Positions 9,442-19,104 of a stretch of DNA of 64,000 nt are shown here, in pieces. The notes under the pieces were generated by a model. That model had not been told where the DNA came from. It saw nothing but the letters and a program-made list of their open reading frames with translations, and ran no database searches. The position numbers were made by a program, and so were the translations under genes. Numbering within the stretch: position 1 is the stretch's first letter; every line of letters starts with the position of its first letter. The DNA comes from Kosakonia oryzae (GTDB taxonomy: Bacteria; Pseudomonadota; Gammaproteobacteria; Enterobacterales; Enterobacteriaceae): positions 806,001-870,000 of the forward strand of contig NZ_CP014007.2 in assembly GCF_001658025.2 (NCBI RefSeq), read 5' to 3'.

Positions 9442-10173
9442 TCAACCCAGGTCGCCAAAGCGGACCTGAAGCGCGGTGATGGCGGTAAGCGCCGTAGTTT
9501 CTGTACGCAGTACGCGTGGCCCTAACAAAATGTCCGTAAACTGATAGCCTGCGGTCATGGCGATCTCATCAGCAGAGAGGCCGCCTTCCGGGCCTATCAG
9601 CAATCGAATGCGCTCAACCGGCAGCGGAAGCGTGTTGATGCTCTGGCTGGCGCGCGGATGCAGGTTCAGTTTCAGACCGGCATCTTCTTCGGCGCACCAC
9701 GCTTCCAGATCCATCGCCGGGCGAATTTCCGGAATACGGTTACGACCGCACTGTTCGCAAGCGGCAATAGCGATTTTCTGCCACTGCTGGAGCTTTTTGT
9801 TCAGGCGCTCGGCGTCCAGTTTAACCCCGCAGCGCTCAGAAAAAAGTGGCGTAATGAGGCTTACGCCCAGCTCTATCGACTTCTGAATGGTGAATTCCAT
9901 CTTTTCGCCGCGCGACATCACCTGGCCCAGATGGATATGCAGCGGGGATTCACGGTCGTCCACTTCGCTACGCAAAATGTTCACCACCACGCTTTTCTTA
10001 TCTGCGCGAACAATCTCGGCATCGAACACCTGGTTGGTTCCGTCGAACAGTTGAATAGCCTGGCCCGGCCCCATACGCAGCACGCGGCCAACGTGGTTGG
10101 CGGCATCTTCGCTCAGCGCGATTTCATGGCCCGGCTGAAGAGGTTCAGGGTGATGGATGCGGGGAATACGCAT
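9442..10173 (-). CDS. rsmE: RsmE, 16S rRNA m3U1498 methyltransferase
   Basis: SPOUT-class methyltransferase of 243 residues that methylates N3 of U1498 in the 30S subunit. It has an N-terminal PUA-like part ([18 protein letters not shown]) and the C-terminal trefoil-knot SAM motif [13 protein letters not shown] followed by [16 protein letters not shown]. The ATG at 10173 ([12 protein letters not shown]) matches the family. It lies between endA and gshB as in E. coli. Confidence 0.96.
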   Translation of the reverse strand: MRIPRIHHPEPLQPGHEIALSEDAANHVGRVLRMGPGQAIQLFDGTNQVFDAEIVRADKKSVVVNILRSEVDDRESPLHIHLGQVMSRGEKMEFTIQKSIELGVSLITPLFSERCGVKLDAERLNKKLQQWQKIAIAACEQCGRNRIPEIRPAMDLEAWCAEEDAGLKLNLHPRASQSINTLPLPVERIRLLIGPEGGLSADEIAMTAGYQFTDILLGPRVLRTETTALTAITALQVRFGDLG

Positions 10174-10264
10174 GTTTGAAATTCCGTCTGTCAGGCGATG
10201 CAGCGGCTCATGGGGGGAAAGTGGGCCGCTGCACCTGTCGATAATCAATTGTCGCTAGTGTAGG

Positions 10265-10963
10265 TTAGCTCTTTCGCGCCATGCAAGCGCGCTGCACGTA
10301 AGGGTTGTGGTTGCCCTGCACCTCGGCAATGCGTGCATCGCGCGTGCATTCCCAGTCCGTCACCGGATACTGCTTATCCCACGCGGTAAACAGTTGCGTT
10401 TGCTGGCGTGAAAGGTTGAGCTGATATTGATCGCGCATATAGAAGTAGGTACGGGCAATCGCACCGCGGGCGCGGGCTGGCGGCTCAGCGAGCTTCGCTT
10501 TGAAATCAATCTTCATACCGCACTGGCCGTACTGGCCGTCGCCGCCATTCCACTGGCTATACATAAAGTTGCCGCGATCGCCATTCACTTCACCAACGGC
10601 GGGTTGCAGGTTGTGCATATCGCTTTCAATTTTGCGGTAGACCGGATCTTTGGCGCAGTTTTTCCGACCGCCATCCTGCCAGCACTGGCGCAGATGGCCG
10701 AACTGCCACGCAGGCATCACATGCTCCCATTCAATGCGGCTGGCGCGATTTTCATTTTTTCGCACCTTGTAACCGCAGGAAGCGAGGTCAACCACTCCTT
10801 TTTTACCTTGCCAGTTAATTTTGCAGCCGCAGTAGAAGTCGCCCGGTGCGTCGGCGTTAACTTTGGCTCCCGCCGCTTTTGCCTGGGCAAAGCTGTTTAT
10901 GCCCTCCGCTGCGAAAGCGGGAATGGCGAACAATGTGATGAATAGTGAGAAAAGACGAAACAT
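10265..10963 (-). CDS. endA: Endonuclease I (periplasmic DNase)
   Basis: A 232-residue periplasmic double-strand endonuclease. The signal peptide [18 protein letters not shown] is followed by the mature enzyme. Catalytic-region motifs [14 protein letters not shown] and [15 protein letters not shown] match the EndA/NucM family. Several paired cysteines agree with a periplasmic, disulfide-bonded protein. It is downstream of sprT on the same strand. Confidence 0.97.
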   Translation of the reverse strand: MFRLFSLFITLFAIPAFAAEGINSFAQAKAAGAKVNADAPGDFYCGCKINWQGKKGVVDLASCGYKVRKNENRASRIEWEHVMPAWQFGHLRQCWQDGGRKNCAKDPVYRKIESDMHNLQPAVGEVNGDRGNFMYSQWNGGDGQYGQCGMKIDFKAKLAEPPARARGAIARTYFYMRDQYQLNLSRQQTQLFTAWDKQYPVTDWECTRDARIAEVQGNHNPYVQRACMARKS

Positions 10964-11049
10964 AGCGAACTCCCTGTGAAACGAGTTCGCAACGTAGCGG
11001 AAGGCGTTGTCTGATGCAATCAGTAAGAGCAGAAAATTTCTTAATGGAT

Positions 11050-11556
11050 TCAGTTAGTCGCGTCGGCAATGAGCGGTTCGCCACAGCGTACACAGCGGTA
11101 AACCGCCTCGCCGCGCAGTACGCGGTTGTGTCGGCGTACCGTAAGCTGGTGTTGCTGGCATCGACAATGATATGGGAAAGTATTGCGCCGTACCGATTCC
11201 AGTTCGAACTGGTGCGTGCGGCGGGCAGGGACGCCAAGCACGCTCTCCATCATCCATTTCCACTCTTTACCGTGCGGCGCAACGCGACCGAAGTGTTTCC
11301 ACACCAGCAGATGCGCCAGTTCATGCGGAACCACTTCTTCAACAAATGCCTGCTGGTTTTCCAGCAACAGCACGGGGTTGAGACGGATTTCGTAATCCGC
11401 CAGCCAGGCGGTGCCCGCAGCCGTGCCGCGCTGTTGATACACCACTTTAGGTTCGGGATAGCTGCGCCCCAGTTTCTGGTTCGCAAGGGCAAGTTTATCC
11501 CGCAGGCTCTGCATGACGGCTTGCTGGATGGCGATGGGAAGACGGGGAGTTTTCAT
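11050..11556 (-). CDS. sprT: SprT family zinc metalloprotease-like protein
   Basis: A 168-residue SprT-like protein. The zinc-binding HELAH motif lies in [18 protein letters not shown]-terminal zinc-ribbon-like segment has CQQHQ and CVRCGE cysteines. The fold is shared with eukaryotic SPRTN, but the substrate of the bacterial protein is not established. The ATG at 11556 is selected because it gives the conserved [16 protein letters not shown] start; the longer frame upstream runs through the galP terminator. Confidence 0.94.
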   Translation of the reverse strand: MKTPRLPIAIQQAVMQSLRDKLALANQKLGRSYPEPKVVYQQRGTAAGTAWLADYEIRLNPVLLLENQQAFVEEVVPHELAHLLVWKHFGRVAPHGKEWKWMMESVLGVPARRTHQFELESVRRNTFPYHCRCQQHQLTVRRHNRVLRGEAVYRCVRCGEPLIADATN

Positions 11557-11606
11557 AGTTGCAGAGAATAGGATCGGCGAAGCGCGAGTGCAACAGGCAA
11601 AACAGA

Positions 11607-11628
11607 GGCTTCCTCCGTAGAGGAAGCC
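11607..11628 (-). terminator. galP terminator
   Basis: A 9-bp stem (GGCTTCCTC / GAGGAAGCC) with a 4-nt loop lies 8 nt beyond the galP stop. On the minus strand it is followed by TCTGTTTTG, a partial T tract. Confidence 0.6.
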
Positions 11629-11635
11629 TGAAGGG

Positions 11636-13030
11636 TTAATTGTGGGAACCGATCTCGCGCAGCGGACGACCACGCATCAGGTTACGCTCGATGTGCTCCA
11701 GCGAAACGTGTTTGGTTTCCGGCACCAGCCACAGGGTCAGTACGATGAACAGCAGGTTCAGCGCGCCGTAAACCCAGAAGGTGTTGGCATTGCCCAGCGA
11801 GTTCAGCATCGTCAGGAAGGTTGCGCCGACGATCATATTGGCAATCCAGTTAGTGGCGGTGGAGCAGGTAATACCGAAGTCGCGGCCTTTCAGCGGCTGG
11901 ATTTCGGAGCACAGCACCCAGATCAGCGGACCGGCGCTCATGGCAAAACCCACAATGAACATCAGCAACATGGCGACGGCAAAGTACTGCGCGGAAGGTG
12001 AGTGGATGCCCAGATGCAGCATCGTACCGAGAATACCCATCCCGGCGGCCATCACCAGGAAGCCCAGCACCAGCGTCGGTTTACGTCCCCAGCGGTCTAC
12101 CAGACCAATAGCGATAAAGGTAGCAAGCACGTTAGTCAGACCAACGATAACGGTGCCCCACATCTGCTCGTTGGTATTGCTGTAACCCGCCAGTTCAAAG
12201 ATTTTCGGCGCGTAGTACATGATGACGTTCATACCGGTGAACTGCTGCATGATTTGCAACAGCACGCCGAGGAACACCGCGCGACGGAAATTGCTGTTCT
12301 CTTTAAACAGCGCCCAGCCGGTCTGTTTCACTTGCAGGCTTTCGCGGATCTCTTCCAGCTCATTTTTCGCTTCCGCGCTGGTGTCACGCAGGCGTAATAG
12401 CACGCGTTCTGCATCGTGGAAACGGCGTTTGGCGGCAAACCAGCGCGGGCTGTCCGGCAGGAAGAAGACGCCAATCAGCAGCAAAATCGCCGGAATGATA
12501 ATCACGCCCAGCATCCAGCGCCATGCACCGCTGTAGCTGAAGGCCGTGTCCGAGAGATACGCGCCGAGAATCCCGATGGTGATCATCAACTGATACATTG
12601 AGATCATGCTGCCGCGAATTTTTTCCGGCGCGATCTCGGAAAGATAGAGCGGCGCGGTATAGGAGGCGATCCCAACCGCCAGGCCAAGCAGCACGCGGGA
12701 AATAATTAACACTTCCACATTCGGCGCGGCGGCAGAGCACAGCGAACCCACGACAAACAGTACGGCGCCAATCATCAAACTTTTTTTACGACCCAGGCGC
12801 CAGGAGAGCCAGCCGCTGCCGACAGCGCCGACGGCGGCGCCGAACATCATTGAACTGACCACCCACTCCTGGATATGTGAGCTAATTTGAAAATCTTTGG
12901 TGATAAAGGGCAGCGCACCCGCAATAACCCCAATATCCAGACCAAAAAGTAACCCTGCCAGTGCAGCGAGGAAACAAACAAAAAAGGTCATCGCCTTATT
13001 TGAATGCCCCTGTTTTTTATTGTCAGGCAT
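11636..13030 (-). CDS. galP: GalP, galactose:H+ symporter
   Basis: Major facilitator (sugar porter) protein of 464 residues, identical in length to E. coli GalP, with 12 predicted membrane spans. Sugar-porter signatures are [11 protein letters not shown] after helix 2, PESPR-like [13 protein letters not shown] after helix 6, and [11 protein letters not shown] and [12 protein letters not shown] in the C-terminal half. It imports galactose and glucose with protons. The start [17 protein letters not shown] at 13030 matches the family. CRP and GalR/GalS sites lie upstream. Confidence 0.97.
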   Translation of the reverse strand: MPDNKKQGHSNKAMTFFVCFLAALAGLLFGLDIGVIAGALPFITKDFQISSHIQEWVVSSMMFGAAVGAVGSGWLSWRLGRKKSLMIGAVLFVVGSLCSAAAPNVEVLIISRVLLGLAVGIASYTAPLYLSEIAPEKIRGSMISMYQLMITIGILGAYLSDTAFSYSGAWRWMLGVIIIPAILLLIGVFFLPDSPRWFAAKRRFHDAERVLLRLRDTSAEAKNELEEIRESLQVKQTGWALFKENSNFRRAVFLGVLLQIMQQFTGMNVIMYYAPKIFELAGYSNTNEQMWGTVIVGLTNVLATFIAIGLVDRWGRKPTLVLGFLVMAAGMGILGTMLHLGIHSPSAQYFAVAMLLMFIVGFAMSAGPLIWVLCSEIQPLKGRDFGITCSTATNWIANMIVGATFLTMLNSLGNANTFWVYGALNLLFIVLTLWLVPETKHVSLEHIERNLMRGRPLREIGSHN

Positions 13031-13093
13031 GATGCCCTCCATTGGTGTATTGGTTTTCCGGTGACAAAAGTAGGCCAGTTACCGGCAAAATTA

Positions 13094-13109
13094 CGTGATT
13101 TACATCACA
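13094..13109. promoter_or_regulatory. CRP site upstream of galP
   Basis: The sequence CGTGATTTACATCACA fits the CRP consensus TGTGA-N6-TCACA with one mismatch. It lies about 65-80 nt upstream of the galP start codon. CRP control of galP is known in E. coli. Confidence 0.75.
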
Positions 13110-13112
13110 TGA

Positions 13113-13128
13113 GTGTAATCGATTACAT
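13113..13128. promoter_or_regulatory. GalR/GalS operator upstream of galP
   Basis: GTGTAATCGATTACAT matches the GalR/GalS operator pattern GTGTAANCGNTTACAC at 14 of its 14 specified and near-symmetric positions except the final pair. It is directly beside the CRP site, the arrangement expected for galactose induction of galP. Confidence 0.75.
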
Positions 13129-13371
13129 TCCGCTAAAGTCGGTAATGTAAATAAAAGTGTTAAATATTATAGGATTGTTTACGTTGGAAGGTGAGTGCCA
13201 GGGAGAAGTTTCAGACTAAGCCGAAACGTAATGTAACAACTCTGCTTCACTCCTTTTTCAAAAGGAAAACTCTGAAAAAAATCAGCGAAGCGGTGACGTG
13301 TAATCGCTTTCAGAAAAATATCAGGCAGGCGTTAACAGTATAGACGGCGAAAATAACCGGACGAGAAATGC

Positions 13372-13398
13372 AAAAGGCCAGCACGAGGCTGGCCTTTA
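13372..13398 (-). terminator. metK terminator
   Basis: The arms AAAGGCCAGC and GCTGGCCTTT with a short loop lie 22 nt beyond the metK stop. Read on the minus strand, the second arm runs into TTTT. Confidence 0.85.
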
Positions 13399-13420
13399 GA
13401 AGAAAACTGTCAGCGGATTA

Positions 13421-14572
13421 TTACAGGCCGGCAGCTTCACGCAGCAGGGCGGCTTTGTCGGTTTTTTCCCATGGGAAAGTTTCGCGACCAAAGTGACCGT
13501 ATGCAGCGGTTTGTTTGTAGATCGGGTGCAGCAGATCCAGCATCTGGATCAGACCGTACGGACGCAGGTCGAAGAATTCACGGACCAGCAGCGTCAGTTG
13601 TTCGGTCGGCACTTTCTCCGTACCGAAGGTTTCCACCATGATGGAGGTGGGTTCTGCGATACCGATAGCGTAGGAAACCTGAATTTCACAACGATCGGCC
13701 AGACCCGCAGCAACGATGTTTTTCGCCACGTAACGTGCGGCATACGCTGCGGAACGGTCCACTTTCGACGGATCTTTACCGGAGAATGCGCCGCCACCGT
13801 GACGAGCCATACCGCCGTAGGTATCAACGATGATTTTACGGCCGGTCAGACCGCAATCGCCCATTGGGCCGCCGATAACGAAACGGCCGGTCGGGTTGAT
13901 AAAGAATTTGGTGGATGCGTTCAGCCACTCGGCTGGCAGGATCGGCTTGATGATCTCTTCCATAACCGCTTCCTGCAGCGATTTCTGGTCAATCTCTTCA
14001 GCGTGCTGCGTAGACAGAACGACAGCATCGATGCCGGCGATTTTGCCATCATCATACTGGAAAGTGACCTGGCTTTTTGCGTCCGGGCGCAGCCACGGCA
14101 GGGTGCCGTTTTTACGCACTTCAGCCTGACGCTCTACCAGACGGTGGGCGTAGGTGATCGGTGCTGGCATTAACACGTCAGTTTCATTGGTCGCGTAACC
14201 AAACATCAGCCCCTGGTCGCCAGCGCCCTGTTCCAGCGGATCGGCACGGTCAACACCCTGGTTGATGTCCGGAGATTGCTTACCAATGGCGCTCAGTACG
14301 GCACAAGAGTTGGCATCAAAGCCCATGTCGGAGTGCACATAGCCGATTTCGCGCACGGTGTTACGGGTGATCTCTTCGATATCGACCCATGCGCTGGTAG
14401 TGATTTCACCGCCAACCAGCACCATACCGGTTTTAACATAGGTTTCGCATGCTACGCGCGCTTTCGGATCCTGTTCGAGGATGGCATCCAGCACGGCGTC
14501 TGAAATTTGGTCAGCAATTTTGTCAGGATGCCCTTCAGAAACGGACTCGGACGTAAAAAGGTGTTTTGCCAT
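13421..14572 (-). CDS. metK: S-adenosylmethionine synthetase
   Basis: Methionine adenosyltransferase of 383 residues that makes SAM from methionine and ATP. Substrate and metal motifs include [18 protein letters not shown] at the N-terminus, the hexapeptide loop [12 protein letters not shown] and the P-loop-like [19 protein letters not shown]. It is monocistronic here, with its own terminator and a MetJ operator upstream, so it is expected to be repressed when SAM is plentiful. Confidence 0.98.
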   Translation of the reverse strand: MAKHLFTSESVSEGHPDKIADQISDAVLDAILEQDPKARVACETYVKTGMVLVGGEITTSAWVDIEEITRNTVREIGYVHSDMGFDANSCAVLSAIGKQSPDINQGVDRADPLEQGAGDQGLMFGYATNETDVLMPAPITYAHRLVERQAEVRKNGTLPWLRPDAKSQVTFQYDDGKIAGIDAVVLSTQHAEEIDQKSLQEAVMEEIIKPILPAEWLNASTKFFINPTGRFVIGGPMGDCGLTGRKIIVDTYGGMARHGGGAFSGKDPSKVDRSAAYAARYVAKNIVAAGLADRCEIQVSYAIGIAEPTSIMVETFGTEKVPTEQLTLLVREFFDLRPYGLIQMLDLLHPIYKQTAAYGHFGRETFPWEKTDKAALLREAAGL

Positions 14573-14664
14573 AGTAAGTTTTCACCCTGGAGTAATACGG
14601 TTAGCTCGAATTCTGTGCCCGGATGTTTTCACGCCTGGCGGCGCAGATTGCAGATGATGGCACA

Positions 14665-14712
14665 AGAAGTCTGAGAGTTAATCAATCTGGATGGATTAAC
14701 ATCTGGATGGCT
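14665..14712 (-). promoter_or_regulatory. metK: MetJ operator of metK (about six tandem met boxes)
   Basis: Six contiguous 8-bp units resemble the met box AGACGTCT: on the minus strand AGCCATCC, AGATGTTA, ATCCATCC, AGATTGAT, TAACTCTC and AGACTTCT. The last is the best match. The array lies 93-140 nt upstream of the metK start. MetJ-SAM binds cooperatively to such arrays in enterobacteria. Confidence 0.75.
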
Positions 14713-14990
14713 ATTTTAGGTCACTTGTTGAACCCATTGCCAGCCTTTTTTTGATCCTGACCTCATCCTGACACAAATAGTGACGGAAATTTTTCCTGAC
14801 AATGCGGCAAACATAGCTTTTTTATTTTGCATTTTCACCCCGTTGTCGGTATAAAACGCCGCGCGCGGCTCTTAAAAAAAAGCGCATGGTCAAAACGCCA
14901 TGTCGCCACTTCCAGCCGGGTTAAGCAGTTGATTCAGGGCTTTGGCTTGTCGCAGGTCGCTATGGCTTGCGTTGGAGGTGATAAGAAATA
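14713..14990. other. Intergenic region between metK and the speA leader
   Basis: No convincing ORF or RNA family is seen here. The stretch contains a short GC palindrome, GCCGCGCGCGGC, at 14858-14869 and a run of A residues beside it. It presumably holds the promoter of the speA transcript. Confidence 0.4.
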
Positions 14991-15134
14991 ATGAACCGTT
15001 GTTTTCCGCAGAATCTGTCGCGCCGTTCTGGCGTGCGTTTATTCCCCGCAACCTGCATTTCTAATCTGCAAACCTGCCGATGTTATACCCATTTCGGCGC
15101 TTCCCAGGACTCCAGGGCCGGTAAGGCGTTGTGA
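14991..15134 (+). CDS. Small ORF (47 aa) in the speA leader, unknown function
   Basis: The ATG at 14991 is preceded by a strong ribosome-binding site (GGAGGTG, 11 nt upstream) and reads 47 codons before TGA. The product starts MNRCFPQNLSRRSG, has six arginines and four cysteines and is basic. The position corresponds to the region of the uncharacterised E. coli yqgC/yqgD ORFs, but identity with either is not claimed. A hairpin with a T tract begins 16 nt after its stop codon. It may be a leader peptide rather than a functional protein. Confidence 0.45.
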   Translation: MNRCFPQNLSRRSGVRLFPATCISNLQTCRCYTHFGASQDSRAGKAL

Positions 15135-15150
15135 TACCTGAACAAGGGCT

Positions 15151-15172
15151 CTCCTGCTAATACAGGGGTTTT
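15151..15172 (+). promoter_or_regulatory. Attenuator-like hairpin in the speA leader
   Basis: CTCCTG can pair with CAGGGG across a 6-nt loop, followed immediately by TTTT. The stem is short (six pairs, one G-T), so on its own it would be a weak terminator. Its position between the small ORF and yqgB suggests a possible attenuation role. Confidence 0.35.
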
Positions 15173-15227
15173 CTCGTGGTTTCGCCGGGCTGTCATACAG
15201 ACGTTCGGATGCGTGTTTTACAATGAT

Positions 15228-15410
15228 ATGAAAAAGAAACCGGTCGCACAGGCGTGGTGTTGGGCTGAAATCAGGCTAAGCCAGGCTGTTTATGGGTTGT
15301 TATCGCTATGTGTCACTGCGATAGTAGTCAACTATTTTATACCTGTGTCTCTTCGCGCTTCGGCAATCGCTCAGCGTGATGTGCGCAGGGTATACACTTT
15401 TATAGATTGA
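15228..15410 (+). CDS. yqgB: YqgB-like small protein upstream of speA
   Basis: A 60-residue frame starting MKKKPVAQ and containing YGLLS and AIVVNYF, which match the corresponding parts of the 43-residue E. coli YqgB as I recall it. The C-terminal end is longer than in E. coli. The central segment is hydrophobic. The TGA stop is only 8 nt before the speA ATG, so ribosomes finishing yqgB could affect speA initiation. There is no strong ribosome-binding site for yqgB itself. The function is unknown. Confidence 0.6.
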   Translation: MKKKPVAQAWCWAEIRLSQAVYGLLSLCVTAIVVNYFIPVSLRASAIAQRDVRRVYTFID

Positions 15411-15418
15411 GGTTCGCT

Positions 15419-17395
15419 ATGTCTGACGACATGTCTTCGTTTTCGCCTTCGTCAGCAGGCGAACAGGGTGTACTACGTTCCATGCAGGAGGTTGCGATGA
15501 GCTCCCAGGAAGCCAGCAAGATGCTTCGTACTTATAACATTGCCTGGTGGGGCAATAACTACTACGACGTCAACGAGCTGGGCCATATCAGCGTTTGCCC
15601 GGATCCGGACGTCCCGGAAGCCCGTGTCGACCTGGCACAGCTGGTAAAAGCACGTGAAGCACAGGGGCAACGTCTGCCTGCATTGTTCTGCTTCCCGCAG
15701 ATCCTGCAACACCGTCTGCGCTCGATTAATGCCGCGTTCAAACGCGCGCGTGAATCCTACGGCTACAACGGCGATTACTTCCTGGTTTACCCGATCAAGG
15801 TGAACCAGCATCGCCGTGTGATTGAATCCCTGATCCATTCCGGTGAACCGCTGGGGCTGGAAGCCGGTTCCAAAGCGGAATTGATGGCCGTTCTGGCACA
15901 TGCCGGCATGACCCGTTCGGTGATTGTTTGTAACGGTTATAAAGATCGTGAATACATTCGTCTTGCGCTGATTGGCGAAAAGATGGGCCACAAGGTCTAT
16001 CTGGTGATTGAGAAAATGACCGAAATCGCCATCGTGCTGGAAGAAGCTGAACGCCTGAACGTGGTGCCGCGCCTCGGCGTACGCGCGCGTCTGGCATCGC
16101 AAGGTTCCGGCAAATGGCAATCCTCCGGCGGCGAGAAATCGAAATTTGGCCTTGCGGCAACGCAGGTGCTGCAACTGGTAGAGATCCTGCGCGAGCGCGG
16201 ACGTCTGGACAGCATTCAGTTATTGCATTTCCACCTCGGTTCGCAGATGGCCAACATCCGTGATATCGCGACGGGCGTGCGTGAATCGGCGCGTTTCTAC
16301 GTCGAGCTGCATAAGCTGGGCGTCAATATCCAGTGCTTCGATGTCGGCGGCGGTCTGGGCGTGGATTATGAAGGTACGCGCTCGCAGTCCGACTGCTCAG
16401 TCAACTATGGCCTGAATGAGTATGCCAACAACATCATTTGGGCGATTGGCGATGCCTGCGAAGAGCATGGCTTGCCGCATCCGACGGTGATCACCGAATC
16501 CGGCCGCGCGGTGACGGCGCATCACACCGTGCTGGTTTCTAACATTATTGGCGTTGAGCGTAACGAGTACACGCAAGCGACTCCACCAGCGGAAGATGCG
16601 CCGCGTGCGCTGCAAAGCATGTGGGAAACCTGGCAGGAGATGCATGAGCCTGGCACCCGCCGTTCTCTGCGTGAATGGCTGCATGACAGTCAGATGGATC
16701 TGCATGATATTCATGTCGGCTATTCCTCTGGCACTTTCAGCCTGCAAGAACGCGCCTGGGCTGAGCAGCTCTATCTGAATATGTGCCATGAAGTGCAGAA
16801 GCAGCTCGATCCGAGCAACCGAGCGCATCGCCCGATTATCGACGAACTACAGGAACGTATGGCGGACAAAATGTACGTCAACTTCTCGCTGTTTCAGTCG
16901 ATGCCGGATGCCTGGGGTATCGATCAACTGTTCCCGGTATTGCCGCTGGAAGGGCTGAACCATGCGCCGGAACGCCGCGCGGTGCTGCTCGATATTACCT
17001 GTGATTCTGACGGTGCCATTGATCATTACGTGGATGGCGACGGCATCGCGACTACTATGCCGATGCCGGAATACGATCCGGAGAACCCGCCAATGCTGGG
17101 CTTCTTTATGGTGGGCGCGTACCAGGAGATCCTCGGTAACATGCATAACCTGTTTGGTGATACCGAAGCGGTTGACGTGTTTGTCTTCCCGGATGGCAGT
17201 GTGGAAGTTGAACTGTCTGACGAAGGGGATACGGTGGCGGATATGTTGCAGTATGTGCAGCTCGATCCGAATACGTTACTGACGCAGTTCCGCGATCAGG
17301 TGAAGCAGACCGGTCTGGACGAAGCGCTGCAACAGCAGTTCCTCGAAGAGTTCGAATCGGGTCTCTACGGTTACACCTATCTGGAAGACGAATAA
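15419..17395 (+). CDS. speA: Biosynthetic arginine decarboxylase
   Basis: PLP-dependent fold-III arginine decarboxylase of 658 residues, the same length as E. coli SpeA. It converts arginine to agmatine, the first step of one putrescine route. Motifs include [12 protein letters not shown] with the PLP lysine, [25 protein letters not shown] and the substrate-region [15 protein letters not shown]. The ATG at 15419 ([20 protein letters not shown]) is supported by homology. Unlike in E. coli, it is followed by a terminator and not by speB. Confidence 0.98.
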   Translation: MSDDMSSFSPSSAGEQGVLRSMQEVAMSSQEASKMLRTYNIAWWGNNYYDVNELGHISVCPDPDVPEARVDLAQLVKAREAQGQRLPALFCFPQILQHRLRSINAAFKRARESYGYNGDYFLVYPIKVNQHRRVIESLIHSGEPLGLEAGSKAELMAVLAHAGMTRSVIVCNGYKDREYIRLALIGEKMGHKVYLVIEKMTEIAIVLEEAERLNVVPRLGVRARLASQGSGKWQSSGGEKSKFGLAATQVLQLVEILRERGRLDSIQLLHFHLGSQMANIRDIATGVRESARFYVELHKLGVNIQCFDVGGGLGVDYEGTRSQSDCSVNYGLNEYANNIIWAIGDACEEHGLPHPTVITESGRAVTAHHTVLVSNIIGVERNEYTQATPPAEDAPRALQSMWETWQEMHEPGTRRSLREWLHDSQMDLHDIHVGYSSGTFSLQERAWAEQLYLNMCHEVQKQLDPSNRAHRPIIDELQERMADKMYVNFSLFQSMPDAWGIDQLFPVLPLEGLNHAPERRAVLLDITCDSDGAIDHYVDGDGIATTMPMPEYDPENPPMLGFFMVGAYQEILGNMHNLFGDTEAVDVFVFPDGSVEVELSDEGDTVADMLQYVQLDPNTLLTQFRDQVKQTGLDEALQQQFLEEFESGLYGYTYLEDE

Positions 17396-17422
17396 CGCAG
17401 TAATGACGCTGTGATGAAATGA

Positions 17423-17461
17423 ATCCCTTCCCCGCCAGCAGGCGCGGAAGGGATTTTTTTA
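17423..17461 (+). terminator. speA terminator
   Basis: ATCCCTTCC and GGAAGGGAT arms flank a GC-rich loop and are followed by seven T residues. The element ends exactly at the stop codon of the convergent porin gene. Confidence 0.88.
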
Positions 17462-18730
17462 TCAGAATACGTTGAACGGATATTCTGCGTAGAGACGAAC
17501 TTCATTGCCGCCAATATTGTAATCGCTGGCATTGCCGGAAACGCGCAGTACGGAGTAGCGCACTTTTAGTTTCAGATCTTTCGCCGGACCACTCTGCACC
17601 TGGTACTGAAGCTGGTTGAACCATTCATGCTCTTTACCGTTGCTGGTTTCGGCGGTTTTGATGTTGTCGCCGCGCACATAGGCGGTCGTCCAGCTCAGAC
17701 CCGGTAAGCCGAGACCGGCAAAATCCAGCCCGTAAGACGCCTGCCACGAACGCTCATCTTCACCGTTAAAATCAGACCAGTAGGAGTTCGCCAGCCAGAT
17801 AGTGTTGCCACCATCGCCAACGCCGCCCACGTTTTTGTAGCTGCCGTAGTGATAGCCGGTGCTGCCGCTGCTCTGTTGGTACGCCAGTTTGAAGGTGTGA
17901 ATATCCCAAATGTAGCTGGCGGCCAGGCTCCAGATGCTGTTGCTGCGGCCGGTATTCTGGCTATCTGCGTAACCCTGATCCAGACGCGAGTTATAACCGT
18001 TGAAATCCAGAACCACCTGCTGACCGGTGCTGAACGGCTGTTTAAAATTCAGACCGAGGTACTGCTTATTCAGTACGTCTTCCACGCGGGATGCATAGAG
18101 CGCACCGCTGAACTGATCGTTAAACTGATAGCTGGCACCGCCGAAGCTCAGGCTTTTCAGCCCGGTGTTGTGGCTGTCATCACTTTTACGCTGCTCATCC
18201 GTGAAGTAACCGGCGTTCACTTCCAGACCCTCAACCTCTTTCGAGGTCAGCATCGTACCGGTATAGGTTTCGTAGAGTAAACGGGAGCTGTCGGCATTCA
18301 GGATGGGCAGTTCCGGGCGCTGGGTACCATAGCTCAGTACGGTATTGGAGATGCGCATTTTGGCGGTCGCACCAAATTTCGCCAGATCGGATTTTGCTTT
18401 GCCATCATTATCCTGAGCAAAGAAGTCGATACCGCCTGCGCCGCTGCGGCCACGGCCGCCGTCGAGGCGTACTCCGTATTGCGCAATGCCGTCAACACCA
18501 AAACCTACCAATCCCTGAGTGAAGCCGGATTGAAAGGTAGTAATAAATCCCTGCCCCCATTCCGCTTTATTATCTGCGCCGCTGCGATAATCACGATTGA
18601 TATAAGCATTGCGTAAAAAGAGATCTAAATGACTGTCGTCAATAAAACCCTGGCTGGAGGATTGCTGACTGGCAAATACCGGAGCTGCCAGCATAATACT
18701 TAAAGCGAGTAAGGATAATTGTTTTTTCAC
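17462..18730 (-). CDS. OprD-family outer-membrane porin
   Basis: A 422-residue porin with signal peptide MKKQLSLLALSIMLAAPVFA. The mature N-terminus GFIDDSHLDLFLRNAYINRD, the block EWGQGFITTFQSGFTQGLVG and the line ISNTVLSYGTQRPELPIL are hallmarks of the Pseudomonas-type OprD/Opd family. The last residue is phenylalanine (YPFNVF), as needed for BAM-dependent insertion. These porins pass amino acids or small carboxylates; the specificity here cannot be told. It is clearly different from the enterobacterial chitoporin ChiP branch. It occupies the position where E. coli has speB. Confidence 0.9.
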   Translation of the reverse strand: MKKQLSLLALSIMLAAPVFASQQSSSQGFIDDSHLDLFLRNAYINRDYRSGADNKAEWGQGFITTFQSGFTQGLVGFGVDGIAQYGVRLDGGRGRSGAGGIDFFAQDNDGKAKSDLAKFGATAKMRISNTVLSYGTQRPELPILNADSSRLLYETYTGTMLTSKEVEGLEVNAGYFTDEQRKSDDSHNTGLKSLSFGGASYQFNDQFSGALYASRVEDVLNKQYLGLNFKQPFSTGQQVVLDFNGYNSRLDQGYADSQNTGRSNSIWSLAASYIWDIHTFKLAYQQSSGSTGYHYGSYKNVGGVGDGGNTIWLANSYWSDFNGEDERSWQASYGLDFAGLGLPGLSWTTAYVRGDNIKTAETSNGKEHEWFNQLQYQVQSGPAKDLKLKVRYSVLRVSGNASDYNIGGNEVRLYAEYPFNVF

Positions 18731-19072
18731 TGAGGGAACTTCTCTGTCTGTCGAATGCCAAAAGAAACTACTTACTGATTTATAGTTACCTGAAACGATC
18801 CCGAAAGCAATTATTGTCTACGCGCGGCAGGCTTGCCATCAGCTTGTCCAGGAAAGTAACAGGGCAGGGGGGTAGATTATTTATTATCTGGACATTTCCC
18901 TCTATATAAGTGGGAAAATATGTTCGTAATTGTGCTATGCGAAATAAATTGCTGCGGGATAAATTTTCAAAAAATAATACGCTTGTGTCAGTGTGGTTTA
19001 TATTTAGCGTTCTGTGCGATTATTTTGGCAATTAATGCGTTTTGTCTGGAGTGAATATTTTTCAGTCTTAGC
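18731..19072. other. AT-rich intergenic region upstream of the porin gene
   Basis: No gene is seen. The region upstream of the porin start contains TGAAACGATCCC at 18791-18802, a weak Cra-like site, but this is not strong evidence of regulation. The remainder is AT-rich and probably carries the porin promoter. Confidence 0.35.
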
Positions 19073-19097
19073 AAAAAGGGAGGCAATATTGCCTCCC
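19073..19097 (-). terminator. loiP terminator
   Basis: A perfect inverted repeat GGGAGGCAAT/ATTGCCTCCC lies 8 nt beyond the loiP stop. On the minus strand it is followed by TTTTT. Confidence 0.88.
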
Positions 19098-19104
19098 AAT
19101 GTGA

